64,000 nt of DNA from Winogradskyella psychrotolerans (lineage in GTDB: Bacteria > Bacteroidota > Bacteroidia > Flavobacteriales > Flavobacteriaceae). The stretch is taken from assembly GCF_018860545.1 (NCBI RefSeq), contig NZ_JAHKPN010000046.1, forward strand, positions 47,836-111,835, written 5' to 3'. Below are positions 53,653 through 62,098 of the stretch, piece by piece (positions within the stretch are counted from its first letter, which is position 1; each line of letters opens with the position of its first letter). Made by a program: the position numbers and the translations under genes. The notes under the pieces were generated by a model, which was not told the origin of the DNA, ran no database searches, and worked only from the letters and a program-made list of their open reading frames with translations.

Positions 53653-56508
53653 ATGCCTAAAAATAATAACATAAAATCAGTTTTACTAATCGGTTCAGGT
53701 CCCATCGTTATTGGGCAAGCCTGCGAATTTGATTATTCGGGGACGCAAGCATTACGCTCTTTACGAGAAGATGGAATTGAAACTATATTAATCAATTCTA
53801 ATCCAGCAACAATAATGACTGATCCAACAATGGCAGATCATGTGTATTTGTTGCCATTGACGACTAAGTCTTTAATTCAAATTTTAAAAGAACACCCACA
53901 AATTGATGCCGTTTTACCAACAATGGGTGGACAAACGGCCTTGAATTTATGTATTGAGGCTGATGAAAAAGGTATTTGGACAGATTTTAATGTAGATATC
54001 ATAGGTGTTGATATCGATGCCATTAATATCACAGAAGATAGAGAGCAATTTAGAGAATTAATGTTGAAAATTGGTGTTGGTATGGCGCCTCAAGCAACAG
54101 CAACCTCTTACCTTAAAGGAAAGGAAATTGCACAAGAATTTGGGTTTCCATTAGTCATTAGAGCATCTTATACTTTAGGAGGTGAAGGAGCGTCTTTTGT
54201 ATATAAGGAAGAAGATTTTGATGAAATGTTGACACGTGGTTTGGAGGTCTCTCCAATTCACGAAGTCATGATAGATAAAGCTTTAATCGGTTGGAAAGAA
54301 TACGAGTTAGAATTATTACGTGATAAAAATGACAATGTCGTTATTATCTGTACGATTGAAAATATGGATCCGATGGGAATCCATACGGGAGATTCGATCA
54401 CTTTAGCACCAGCAATGACATTATCTGATAAAACATTTCAGAAAATGCGAGATATGGCCATTCATATGATGCGAAGTATTGGTGATTTTGCTGGTGGATG
54501 TAATGTGCAGTTTGCGGTGAGTCCGGATGATGAAGAGGAAATTATTGCGATTGAAATTAACCCAAGAGTTTCACGTTCATCTGCATTAGCGAGTAAAGCA
54601 ACGGGTTATCCTATTGCAAAAATTGCTTCAAAATTAGCTATTGGTTATAATTTAGATGAATTAGATAATCAGATTACAAAATCGACTTCAGCGTTATTTG
54701 AACCGACTTTAGATTACGTAGTTGTTAAGATTCCACGTTGGAATTTTGATAAATTCGAAGGTTCAGATCGTACATTAGGATTACAAATGAAATCTGTTGG
54801 TGAGGTGATGGCTATTGGTCGTTCGTTCCAAGAAGCTCTTCATAAAGCCACACAATCTTTAGAGATAAAGCGAAATGGTTTAGGTGCAGATGGTAAGGGA
54901 TATAAAGATTACGATACCATTATTGAGAAATTAACTTATGCGAGTTGGGATCGTGTATTTGTGATTTATGATGCGATTGCTATCGGAATTCCGTTGAGTC
55001 GTATTCACGAAATCACAAAAATCGATATGTGGTTTTTAAAGCAATATGAAGAGTTATTCCAACTTCAAAAAGAAATTTCAACATTTACCATTGATACTAT
55101 TGAACGCGAATTATTGCTAGAAGCTAAGCAAAAAGGCTATGGTGACAGACAAATAGCACATATGCTTGATTGTTTAGAAAGTGAAGTTCATAAAAAGCGA
55201 AAAGACCTTAATATTAACCGTGTATTTAAATTAGTAGATACGTGTGCGGCAGAATTTAAAGCACAAACACCTTATTATTATTCTACGTTTGAAAGTGAAG
55301 TAGAATCCGCAGATGGAAAAGTCTCTGTGCATAATGAAAGTGTTGTTTCAGACAAAAAGAAAATTATCGTTTTAGGTTCTGGTCCAAATAGAATTGGTCA
55401 GGGAATCGAGTTCGATTACTGTTGTGTGCATGGCGTTTTGGCAGCTTCCGAATGTGGTTATGAAACCATCATGATTAACTGTAATCCAGAAACAGTTTCT
55501 ACCGATTTTGATATAGCGGATAAATTATATTTTGAACCGGTTTTCTGGGAACATATCTATGATATTATTCAACATGAAAAACCTGAAGGTGTCATCGTTC
55601 AATTAGGAGGTCAAACCGCCTTAAAATTAGCTGAGAAACTTGAGAAATGGGGAGTTAAGATTATGGGAACCAGCTTTAAATCACTCGATTTGGCTGAAGA
55701 TAGAGGAAGTTTTTCAAACATTTTAAAAGAAAATAATATTCCTTATCCACAATTTGATGTTGCTGAATCAGCTGACGAAGCTTTAGCTATTGCAGATGTT
55801 TTAGATTTCCCAATATTGGTAAGACCTTCTTATGTATTAGGTGGCCAAGGGATGAAAATTGTGATTAATAAACAAGAATTAGAATCACATGTTATTGATT
55901 TATTAAAATCGATTCCAGGAAATAAATTGTTACTAGATCATTATTTAGATGGAGCGATAGAAGCCGAAGCTGATGCTATTTGTGATGCCGATGGTAATGT
56001 TCATATCATTGGTATTATGGAACATATAGAGCCATGTGGTATTCACTCTGGTGATAGTAATGCTTTATTGCCAGCGTTTAATTTAGGTGATTTGGTGATG
56101 CAGCAAATAATTGATCACACACATACAATTGCACGAGCGTTGCATACGGTAGGATTAATTAATATTCAATTTGCGATACAAGATGATATCGTTTATATCA
56201 TTGAAGCCAACCCAAGAGCATCACGTACGGTTCCTTTTATTGCAAAAGCATATAAAGAACCGTATGTAAATTATGCGACTAAAGTGATGTTAGGTGAGAA
56301 AAAAGTGACCGATTTTAATTTCAATCCACAATTAGATGGCTATGCAATAAAGCAGCCAGTATTTTCATTTAATAAGTTCCCTAATGTTAATAAACAGTTA
56401 GGTCCAGAAATGAAGAGTACAGGAGAAAGTATCTTATTTATTGATAATTTAAGAGACGATCAATTTTATGATTTATATGCAAGAAGAAAAATGTATTTAA
56501 GTAAATAA
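53653..56508 (+). CDS. carB: Carbamoyl-phosphate synthase large subunit
   Basis: A 951-residue enzyme that makes carbamoyl phosphate for pyrimidine and arginine synthesis. Start chosen at 53653 (MPKNNNIKSVLLIGSGPIVI). Both ATP-grasp halves are present: GSGPIVIGQACEFDYSGTQA with RASYTLGGEGASF in the first, GSGPNRIGQGIEFDYCCVHG with RPSYVLGGQGMKI in the second. It ends right after the second synthetase half (YDLYARRKMYLSK), so it lacks the C-terminal MGS-like regulatory domain that makes E. coli CarB about 1070 residues. The small subunit carA is not adjacent. Confidence 0.96.
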   Translation: MPKNNNIKSVLLIGSGPIVIGQACEFDYSGTQALRSLREDGIETILINSNPATIMTDPTMADHVYLLPLTTKSLIQILKEHPQIDAVLPTMGGQTALNLCIEADEKGIWTDFNVDIIGVDIDAINITEDREQFRELMLKIGVGMAPQATATSYLKGKEIAQEFGFPLVIRASYTLGGEGASFVYKEEDFDEMLTRGLEVSPIHEVMIDKALIGWKEYELELLRDKNDNVVIICTIENMDPMGIHTGDSITLAPAMTLSDKTFQKMRDMAIHMMRSIGDFAGGCNVQFAVSPDDEEEIIAIEINPRVSRSSALASKATGYPIAKIASKLAIGYNLDELDNQITKSTSALFEPTLDYVVVKIPRWNFDKFEGSDRTLGLQMKSVGEVMAIGRSFQEALHKATQSLEIKRNGLGADGKGYKDYDTIIEKLTYASWDRVFVIYDAIAIGIPLSRIHEITKIDMWFLKQYEELFQLQKEISTFTIDTIERELLLEAKQKGYGDRQIAHMLDCLESEVHKKRKDLNINRVFKLVDTCAAEFKAQTPYYYSTFESEVESADGKVSVHNESVVSDKKKIIVLGSGPNRIGQGIEFDYCCVHGVLAASECGYETIMINCNPETVSTDFDIADKLYFEPVFWEHIYDIIQHEKPEGVIVQLGGQTALKLAEKLEKWGVKIMGTSFKSLDLAEDRGSFSNILKENNIPYPQFDVAESADEALAIADVLDFPILVRPSYVLGGQGMKIVINKQELESHVIDLLKSIPGNKLLLDHYLDGAIEAEADAICDADGNVHIIGIMEHIEPCGIHSGDSNALLPAFNLGDLVMQQIIDHTHTIARALHTVGLINIQFAIQDDIVYIIEANPRASRTVPFIAKAYKEPYVNYATKVMLGEKKVTDFNFNPQLDGYAIKQPVFSFNKFPNVNKQLGPEMKSTGESILFIDNLRDDQFYDLYARRKMYLSK

Positions 56509-56583
56509 TGGCATAGTTTTCGATGAAGTGTAAGTGTTATTCACTAATAATTACTAACTTAGCATTAACTAATGCCTACTTAT

Positions 56584-56934
56584 ATGAAACTAAAATTACT
56601 TTTTTTACTGTTTTTTGTCTCAGTATTTTCATTTGCTCAGGTATCTGTATCTGATATTGATACCTCTAGAACTAGTTTAAATTCAATAGAAATTCAAAAT
56701 AATGAATTCACTATTGCACCTAATCCTGCAAAAAACAAATTGAATATTAAGTTGCAGAATTCAAGCGAAGATTTAAAATTAGAAGTCTTTGATGTACTAG
56801 GAAAACGAATTTTTAAAGGTGTGATCACGAAATTGGAATCATCAATAGATATTTCTAATTGGAAAAGTGGAGTGTATTTAGTGAGAATTTCTGATGACAC
56901 GGAAACACAAACTAAACGTTTTATTAAACAGTAA
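56584..56934 (+). CDS. Minimal T9SS cargo protein (signal peptide plus sorting domain)
   Basis: A 116-residue protein started at 56584. A signal peptide (to SFAQ, about 19) is followed by only about 25 residues and then a type A T9SS sorting domain: FTIAPNPAKNKLNIKLQNSS, LEVFDVLGKRIFKGVI, GVYLVRISDDTETQTKRFIK. There is almost no cargo part. It may be a decoy, regulator or chaperone of the secretion line, or the remnant of a larger cargo gene. It has its own terminator. Confidence 0.82.
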   Translation: MKLKLLFLLFFVSVFSFAQVSVSDIDTSRTSLNSIEIQNNEFTIAPNPAKNKLNIKLQNSSEDLKLEVFDVLGKRIFKGVITKLESSIDISNWKSGVYLVRISDDTETQTKRFIKQ

Positions 56935-56956
56935 AATAACTATAAAATCAAATAGG

Positions 56957-56987
56957 AGCTAGTTCAGAAATGAACTAGCTTTTTTTA
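56957..56987. terminator. Bidirectional terminator
   Basis: AGCTAGTTCA/TGAACTAGCT with GAAA loop and seven T, between convergent genes. Confidence 0.92.
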
Positions 56988-57524
56988 TTTAAAATCAATT
57001 TGGACTTTGTAGTCTTTCAATTTGTCTAAATGTTGTTCTACGTTTTTATAAAGATGCGCTAAATCGGTACTTCGTTTCGTATCACTTTCTTGTCTAATAA
57101 TAGATTTTAGAAACCGCTTTGCGGCGAGTTTATTGGTTAAAATTAAACCAGGAACAGGAACGGTTTTTCCGTCTTCATCAATAGCGACCATTATAAAATA
57201 AGACGAATTACAATGTTTGGTTTCTCCTGTTCTAATGTTTTCAGATTCTACTCTTATGCCAACAACCATAGATGATCGTCCGACGTAATTAACGGAAGCT
57301 TTCATGGTGACTAATTCTCCTACTTCTATTGGATTTAAGAAGTTAACCTTATTTACAGAGGCTGTGACGCAATAACTACGAGAGTGTTTTGAAGCGCATG
57401 CAAAAGCGATATTATCCATTAAACTTAAAATGTAACCTCCATGGATTTTTCCACCAAAATTAGCGTGTGATGGTTTCATTAACTCGGAAATTTGAATTCT
57501 AGAGTCTTCAGTCGTTTTAAACAT
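56985..57524 (-). CDS. Acyl-CoA thioesterase (hotdog fold)
   Basis: A 179-residue hotdog-fold thioesterase. Family features: NFGGKIHGGYILSLMDNIAF (His-Gly-Gly and the acidic D), SVNKVNFLNPIEVGELV. It is of the acyl-CoA hydrolase YciA/Acot type. It overlaps the DUF3307 gene by 8 bp, so it is the last gene of the satD operon; the link of that operon to acyl-CoA is unclear. Confidence 0.88.
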   Translation of the reverse strand: MFKTTEDSRIQISELMKPSHANFGGKIHGGYILSLMDNIAFACASKHSRSYCVTASVNKVNFLNPIEVGELVTMKASVNYVGRSSMVVGIRVESENIRTGETKHCNSSYFIMVAIDEDGKTVPVPGLILTNKLAAKRFLKSIIRQESDTKRSTDLAHLYKNVEQHLDKLKDYKVQIDFK

Positions 57525-58233
57525 AATGTAAAAGGTTTAAGTATAGGAGACTAGTAATTATAGCAATGCCAAAACTAATTAGTGTACCTATTAAAATGTA
57601 TTCGGTTAGTTTGCGTTCTTTTGAAGCTGTTAAATCACCAAATCTAAAAACAGATTTAGCAGTTATTAAAAACCCTACAGCTTCCCAATGGTGTGTAATA
57701 ATAAAGATAAATACCATAAGACGCTCTAAAACACCAATATATTTACCAGCATCTTTTAAAGATTCATTGCCTTTAGTAAGCTTAGATATATTCCATTTAG
57801 AGAAAATGGTTTTCATTATAATAGATGTTGGTGTCGTTAAAAATATTACGGAAATAATCCATAATAGAATTCGGCCATCTAACGCTAAGCTAAAATTATA
57901 AGTATTACTATATAGAATAGATGTTAATCCTATAATAGAAATTAAATGTAAAAGTTGATCTATAAAAAAGAAAAGACGTTTTGTTTTTTTACGTTGAAAA
58001 GTTAATTTTAAACCATCTATAATAAGGTGAATCAAGCCAATTCCTAATATTAATGGAGTATATGATACATCCCAAACTATCAAAAACATTAAAGCGATAT
58101 GAATAGCAATATGCACATAGAGCCAAACCGATTTTAGTTTCTTTTTTTCTTTGTCTTTAACCCATTTTAGTGGCTGTAAAAAGAAATCGCCTATAAGGTG
58201 AGCTAGAATAAGTTTTAATAGTAATAGAGTCAT
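57517..58233 (-). CDS. DUF3307 membrane protein
   Basis: A 238-residue membrane protein. The first helix reads LLLLKLILAHLIGDFFLQPL, the DUF3307 signature with H and D inside the helix; several more helices follow (LYVHIAIHIALMFLIVWDV, IILGIGL-type, FIFIITHHWEAVGFLITAKS). It overlaps satD by 4 bp (ATGA). DUF3307 next to SatD is a recurrent pair; function unknown. SatD proteins are reported in this pair in other bacteria. Confidence 0.87.
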   Translation of the reverse strand: MTLLLLKLILAHLIGDFFLQPLKWVKDKEKKKLKSVWLYVHIAIHIALMFLIVWDVSYTPLILGIGLIHLIIDGLKLTFQRKKTKRLFFFIDQLLHLISIIGLTSILYSNTYNFSLALDGRILLWIISVIFLTTPTSIIMKTIFSKWNISKLTKGNESLKDAGKYIGVLERLMVFIFIITHHWEAVGFLITAKSVFRFGDLTASKERKLTEYILIGTLISFGIAIITSLLYLNLLHYV

Positions 58234-58841
58234 AATCCTGCTATTTTTTCTCGGTATAAAGTATCTAAATCTAAAATTTCATCTAAATAGGCACGTTTTT
58301 GACGTTTGCTTACGGCGTCTTGACTGATACCAATGATTTTAGCTAATTCTGATTGAATCATATGAGGATGCTCTAAACTTAGTTTTACAATTTCGGCAGA
58401 GTTAACCGTCCAATTATCCATGGCTATTAGCGCTAGTCTAAAATAAAGATTTATTTCCTTATTAATTGTAGCATTGCTTGTTTTTAATTTTAGGTTTTGT
58501 TTGTCTTTTTTGAGCGTTTCAAAAGTTTCACCCGAAAAAATAAAAGCCTCACCGTTGGATTCGCTAACAGAATTACCTTGATAATTTTTTGTACCGATAC
58601 CAATGGACATACGTACATCTAAACCTTTTACAGATTTTAAAAATGCTTTGATATAAACTGCAGTTCTAAAGCTGTCTTCAATAATGTGAGATTCTAATTG
58701 AAAGCTATCACCTCTATAAATATCATAGAATGAAGCATTATCTGATACTTTTGATAATGCAGATTTTAATGGATTAAGCCATAAATCTTCGCTGTGTGCT
58801 TTTCTAGATTTTATGATATCTCCTGTGATAACGCTGGTCAT
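58230..58841 (-). CDS. SatD-family protein with C-terminal helix-turn-helix
   Basis: A 203-residue SatD-family protein. The N-terminal domain opens MTSVITGDIIKSRKAHSEDL and contains IYRGDSFQLE and VRMSIGIGTKN, the usual SatD segments (a nucleotidyl-cyclase-like look). The C-terminus has a helix-turn-helix (PHMIQSELAKIIGISQDAVS, KRQKRAYLDEIL). Three 20-bp palindromic sites sit just upstream, so it very likely regulates its own operon (satD, DUF3307, thioesterase). Confidence 0.87.
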   Translation of the reverse strand: MTSVITGDIIKSRKAHSEDLWLNPLKSALSKVSDNASFYDIYRGDSFQLESHIIEDSFRTAVYIKAFLKSVKGLDVRMSIGIGTKNYQGNSVSESNGEAFIFSGETFETLKKDKQNLKLKTSNATINKEINLYFRLALIAMDNWTVNSAEIVKLSLEHPHMIQSELAKIIGISQDAVSKRQKRAYLDEILDLDTLYREKIAGL

Positions 58842-58869
58842 ACTACTAATTACCTTTATATCACAAATA

Positions 58870-58945
58870 TATGCCTTTAAAACGGAATAATCTAATTTAT
58901 GCCTTAAAAAGGGAATATTTTAATTTATGCCTTATATTGGGAATA
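58870..58945 (-). promoter_or_regulatory. Three operator repeats upstream of satD
   Basis: Three 20-bp sites with TATGCC/GGnATA-type arms occur at 58870-58889, 58898-58917 and 58926-58945, exactly 28 bp apart: TATGCCTTTAAAACGGAATA, TATGCCTTAAAAAGGGAATA and TATGCCTTATATTGGGAATA. They fill the 109-bp gap between rmuC and satD. The array suits cooperative binding by the SatD HTH domain. Confidence 0.75.
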
Positions 58946-58950
58946 ATGTG

Positions 58951-60336
58951 CTAGTCGTCTTCATGAGCACGTTTAACAATATTTTCAGGAAGGGATTTCT
59001 TGGCTTTTGCACCCATTTTCTTAATCTTTTCCACACGCGAAATAAGATTACCTTTACCGTCTACTAACTTATTCATCGCCGAAGAATAATCACTTTTAGC
59101 CGCATCAATTTTTTTACCAACACCAGTTAAATCCGTAACTAAACCTTCAAATTTATCGTAAAGTGCTCCAGCTTGTTTAGCAATTTCTAAGGCATTTTGT
59201 TGTTGCTTTTCGTTATTCCACATGGAATCTATAGTACGCAAGGTGGCTAAAAGGGTAGAAGGCGTTACAATAACAATATTCTGTTCAAAAGCTTTATTAT
59301 ATAGTGAATTGTCTTCGTTTATAGCCACAGCAAAAGCGGGTTCAATAGGAATAAACATCAAAACAAAATCGGGTGATTCAATATCGTATAAATCTTGATA
59401 ATTCTTAGCGGATAACTGATCCACATGTTTTTTAATCGAATTCACATGTGCTTTTAAAAATATAGGACGCTGCTCATCTTCGGCATTTACAAATTGCTCA
59501 TAAGCCGTTAATGATACTTTAGAATCGATAATCATTTTTTTAGAATCTGGAAGATGTAACACAACATCTGGTAACACCCGCGTTCCATCTTCTCTTTGGA
59601 AATTTTGTTGTACAAAATACTCTCTGTCTTTTTCTAAACCAGACTTTTCTAAGACACGCTCTAAGACCAATTCACCCCAGTTACCTTGAGTTTTACTATC
59701 ACCTTTTAAAGCTCTAGTAAGATTAGTGGCTTCTTTTGCCATAATTTGATTAAGATCTTTCAAACCTAATAGTTGCTCCTTCAAAGCCGAATGCATACTA
59801 ATACTTTCCTTTTGGGTATCATCAACTTTTTTCTCAAAGAGTTGTATTTTTTCTTGTAAAGGGTTTAAGATGTTTTTGATATTTTCTTTATTCTGAAGTG
59901 TGAATTTTTCAGACTTTTCATCTAGTATTTTAGACGCCATTAACTCAAAGTCTTTACGCAATTGTTCTTGCTGCAATGCTAATTCTTCGTCACGTTTTAA
60001 GTTGGCTTTTTCAAGGTTTTCGTATTCCGAATTACGTCTAGATAATTCTGTATTTAAAAAATCTTTTTCGCGTCTAATCGCTTCACGTTCGGTCTCAATC
60101 TTAGAAATGGTGTCTTTTAAATCCGTTAATTGTTGATTAAAATATTGGTTCTGTTTTTGGTTTTCGGTTTCTGAATACGTTTTAAATTCATTGAACTGTT
60201 GTTGCAAATTAGCGTTGCGTTCTTCTAGAGTACTTTTGTCACTTTTACTTTTTAATTGCGAAAATTTAAGTCCTATAAAAGCACCAATACCTGCTGAAAT
60301 AATAATTGTTATGAGTAGAATAAGTGTGTCGTTCAT
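58951..60336 (-). CDS. rmuC: RmuC-family DNA recombination protein
   Basis: A 461-residue RmuC protein. A short N-terminal membrane helix (about 4-22) is followed by a long coiled coil (about 30-175) and the nuclease-like RmuC domain (about 200-400; TQGNWGELVLERVLEKSGLE, VLPDVVLHLPDSKKMIIDSK, DSKVSLTAYEQFV). RmuC limits inversions and may act on DNA ends. The gene lies upstream of the satD operon; the satD operators are between them. Confidence 0.93.
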   Translation of the reverse strand: MNDTLILLITIIISAGIGAFIGLKFSQLKSKSDKSTLEERNANLQQQFNEFKTYSETENQKQNQYFNQQLTDLKDTISKIETEREAIRREKDFLNTELSRRNSEYENLEKANLKRDEELALQQEQLRKDFELMASKILDEKSEKFTLQNKENIKNILNPLQEKIQLFEKKVDDTQKESISMHSALKEQLLGLKDLNQIMAKEATNLTRALKGDSKTQGNWGELVLERVLEKSGLEKDREYFVQQNFQREDGTRVLPDVVLHLPDSKKMIIDSKVSLTAYEQFVNAEDEQRPIFLKAHVNSIKKHVDQLSAKNYQDLYDIESPDFVLMFIPIEPAFAVAINEDNSLYNKAFEQNIVIVTPSTLLATLRTIDSMWNNEKQQQNALEIAKQAGALYDKFEGLVTDLTGVGKKIDAAKSDYSSAMNKLVDGKGNLISRVEKIKKMGAKAKKSLPENIVKRAHEDD

Positions 60337-60390
60337 GTTTAAAAGAGAAATTTATCAAAGATAAATATAGTTAAGGAAACTCTTTTAAAC

Positions 60391-60771
60391 TTAATGACGA
60401 GATTTTAAAGTTTTTATATCTGCCAGTAATTGTTTTATATTCTCATTGTTAGTACCATCATAGATACTACGAATTTGCTTCTTTTATCAATAAGAATAAA
60501 GTTAGGAGTATGAATGAAGTCTTGTAAGCCTTCCATCACCTTGTTCTACAACTGCAAAATAGCTTTTGCGTGCTAACTCATAAATATGTTTTTTGTTTCC
60601 TGTGGTTATATTCCATTTATAATCTATAACACCTTTAGTGTTGGCGTATGCTCGCAATACTGAAACACTATCAATTTCTGGTGTGACTGAAAGGGATAAA
60701 AGCATAATGTCATCATCTTTTAAAAATTTATCTTGAATTTTAGCCATATTATTCGTCATGATTGGACAAAT
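60391..60771 (-). pseudogene. 3' fragment of a second SCO1-like gene, frameshifted
   Basis: On the minus strand the sequence starts inside the copper motif: ICPIMTNNMAKIQDKF aligns with ICPKMTDNMAKIQEEF of the intact SCO1 at 32534. It then loses frame near 60535 (true reading GLQDFIHTPNFILIDK) and again near 60485 (true reading IRSIYDGTNNENIKQLLADI-KTLKSRH, ending 60391). The N-terminal half with the first Cys is gone. Thus a deletion and two frameshifts make it non-functional. Confidence 0.85.
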
Positions 60772-61175
60772 TTTGATTTAGGTAAGTTTTGCGCAATTTC
60801 AATAAGCTTAGAGCCTTTTATTAACACATCCGACGTTGGTGGAGCCCAAAGTGCATGGTAAATACTCATAGCAACTCCCCAATAGGCCAAAGCACATTCT
60901 GAGTCGTTATCTAGTACTTTTACAAATGCTTTTTCTGCTTCGGTATACTCAAATGAATGCAGTAGAGCAATTGCTAAATCGAATGTTTCTCTCACTTCAT
61001 ATTTCCAATCTAAAGCGAAACTTACGTCTCCAAAAGGTTCTGTACTACCTAGCAAAAGTTTACCTCGTTCTAAATCTATAGCAGCTAAAGCTAGATTTGA
61101 TTTAGCAGCTTTGTCTTTGCAACTAAAAATTAGTAAGAAAGACAAAAGAAGAAAAATGTTATTTAGTGGTTTCAT
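60756..61175 (-). pseudogene. 5' fragment of a TPR lipoprotein gene, truncated
   Basis: A 139-codon frame with lipoprotein start (LIFSCKDKA) and the opening of a tetratricopeptide family protein: EPFGDVSFALDWKYEVRE-like, HSFEYTEAEKAFVKVLDNDS, ECALAYWGVAMSIYHALWAP. Family members normally run several hundred residues further. Here the reading continues LPKSK and then falls out of frame into the SCO1 remnant at about 60772-60785. A deletion therefore joined this gene to the SCO1 gene. Confidence 0.8.
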
Positions 61176-61253
61176 AATTAAATGATTAAGTTACTAATTA
61201 TTCTGTTGTCTGTGGATTAATTATGTTTAGTTCAACTATATTAGTATAAAATT

Positions 61254-61991
61254 TTATTCTTTAATAATTTTGGTAAAGGGAACAATCATTGGCACTCTTT
61301 TTTGGTAGTCTTCGTACTCTTTTCCTATATGCTTTTTTAGATCTTTTTCTTCTAAATACTTAACTGCAATTAAAATGTAAATCGTGGTAACGACGGCAAA
61401 TAATAAGTGTCCCACGGTCATTAAGGGTGTTGCCCAAAACGCTATTATAAAGCCTAACATGATGGGATGACGTACTATTTTATAAAATAGATTTACTTGA
61501 AATTTGGGATATGTCAGCTTTTGATCTTTAAATCTTTGGTAAATTTGAGAAAGACCAAAAAGCTCAAAATGGTTGATCATAAAAGTGGAAAGAAATACAA
61601 TAATCCAACCTAAAAAGAAAACACTTGTCAATACCAAAGCTGTGGTGTTTTCAAACTCCCAAACAATGCTTGACATTGGTTGCCATTGCCAATACATCAG
61701 TAAAAGAGCTAGACTAGAAAGCAATACATACGTACTTCGCTCAATAGCCGGATCTAAAAATTTAGTGAACCATTTTTTAAAAGCAGGCCGTGCCATCACA
61801 CTATGCTGAATGGCAAATAGGCTCATTAATGCAATATTTATAAGTAATGCTTCTGTAGTAGAAGTTTCGATGCCTGAATCAATCCCTTTTGGGACCCAAA
61901 AGTTTCCTACAAATCCTATGGCATAAAGAAATGCGACTAAAAAAATAATGTAAGCGACAATCCCGTAGAGGAAAATAAGTGTTTTTTTCAT
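61254..61991 (-). CDS. MddA-like methanethiol S-methyltransferase (NnrU-type membrane protein)
   Basis: A 245-residue protein with about six membrane helices. FAIQHSVMARPAFKKWFTKF, IERSTYVLLSSLALLLMYWQ and YKIVRHPIMLGFIIAFWATP with the final EKDLKKHIGKEYEDYQKRVP match the MddA branch of the NnrU/isoprenylcysteine methyltransferase superfamily. MddA methylates methanethiol to dimethyl sulfide. I infer this activity from motif likeness only. It lies close to another methyltransferase gene. Confidence 0.8.
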   Translation of the reverse strand: MKKTLIFLYGIVAYIIFLVAFLYAIGFVGNFWVPKGIDSGIETSTTEALLINIALMSLFAIQHSVMARPAFKKWFTKFLDPAIERSTYVLLSSLALLLMYWQWQPMSSIVWEFENTTALVLTSVFFLGWIIVFLSTFMINHFELFGLSQIYQRFKDQKLTYPKFQVNLFYKIVRHPIMLGFIIAFWATPLMTVGHLLFAVVTTIYILIAVKYLEEKDLKKHIGKEYEDYQKRVPMIVPFTKIIKE

Positions 61992-62098
61992 AATAATTGT
62001 TTAATTGGTTGTTAACATCATGCTATATATTAGTTAGTCCTTATTGAAGTGATTTAGACGTTTTTTAGTGACTGAAAACTTTGAATACATAAGGCAAA

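Noticed and set aside
58870..58945. Possible short CRISPR array
   Set aside because: Only three 20-bp units with 8-bp spacers, palindromic, next to an HTH gene and with no cas genes; operators fit better.
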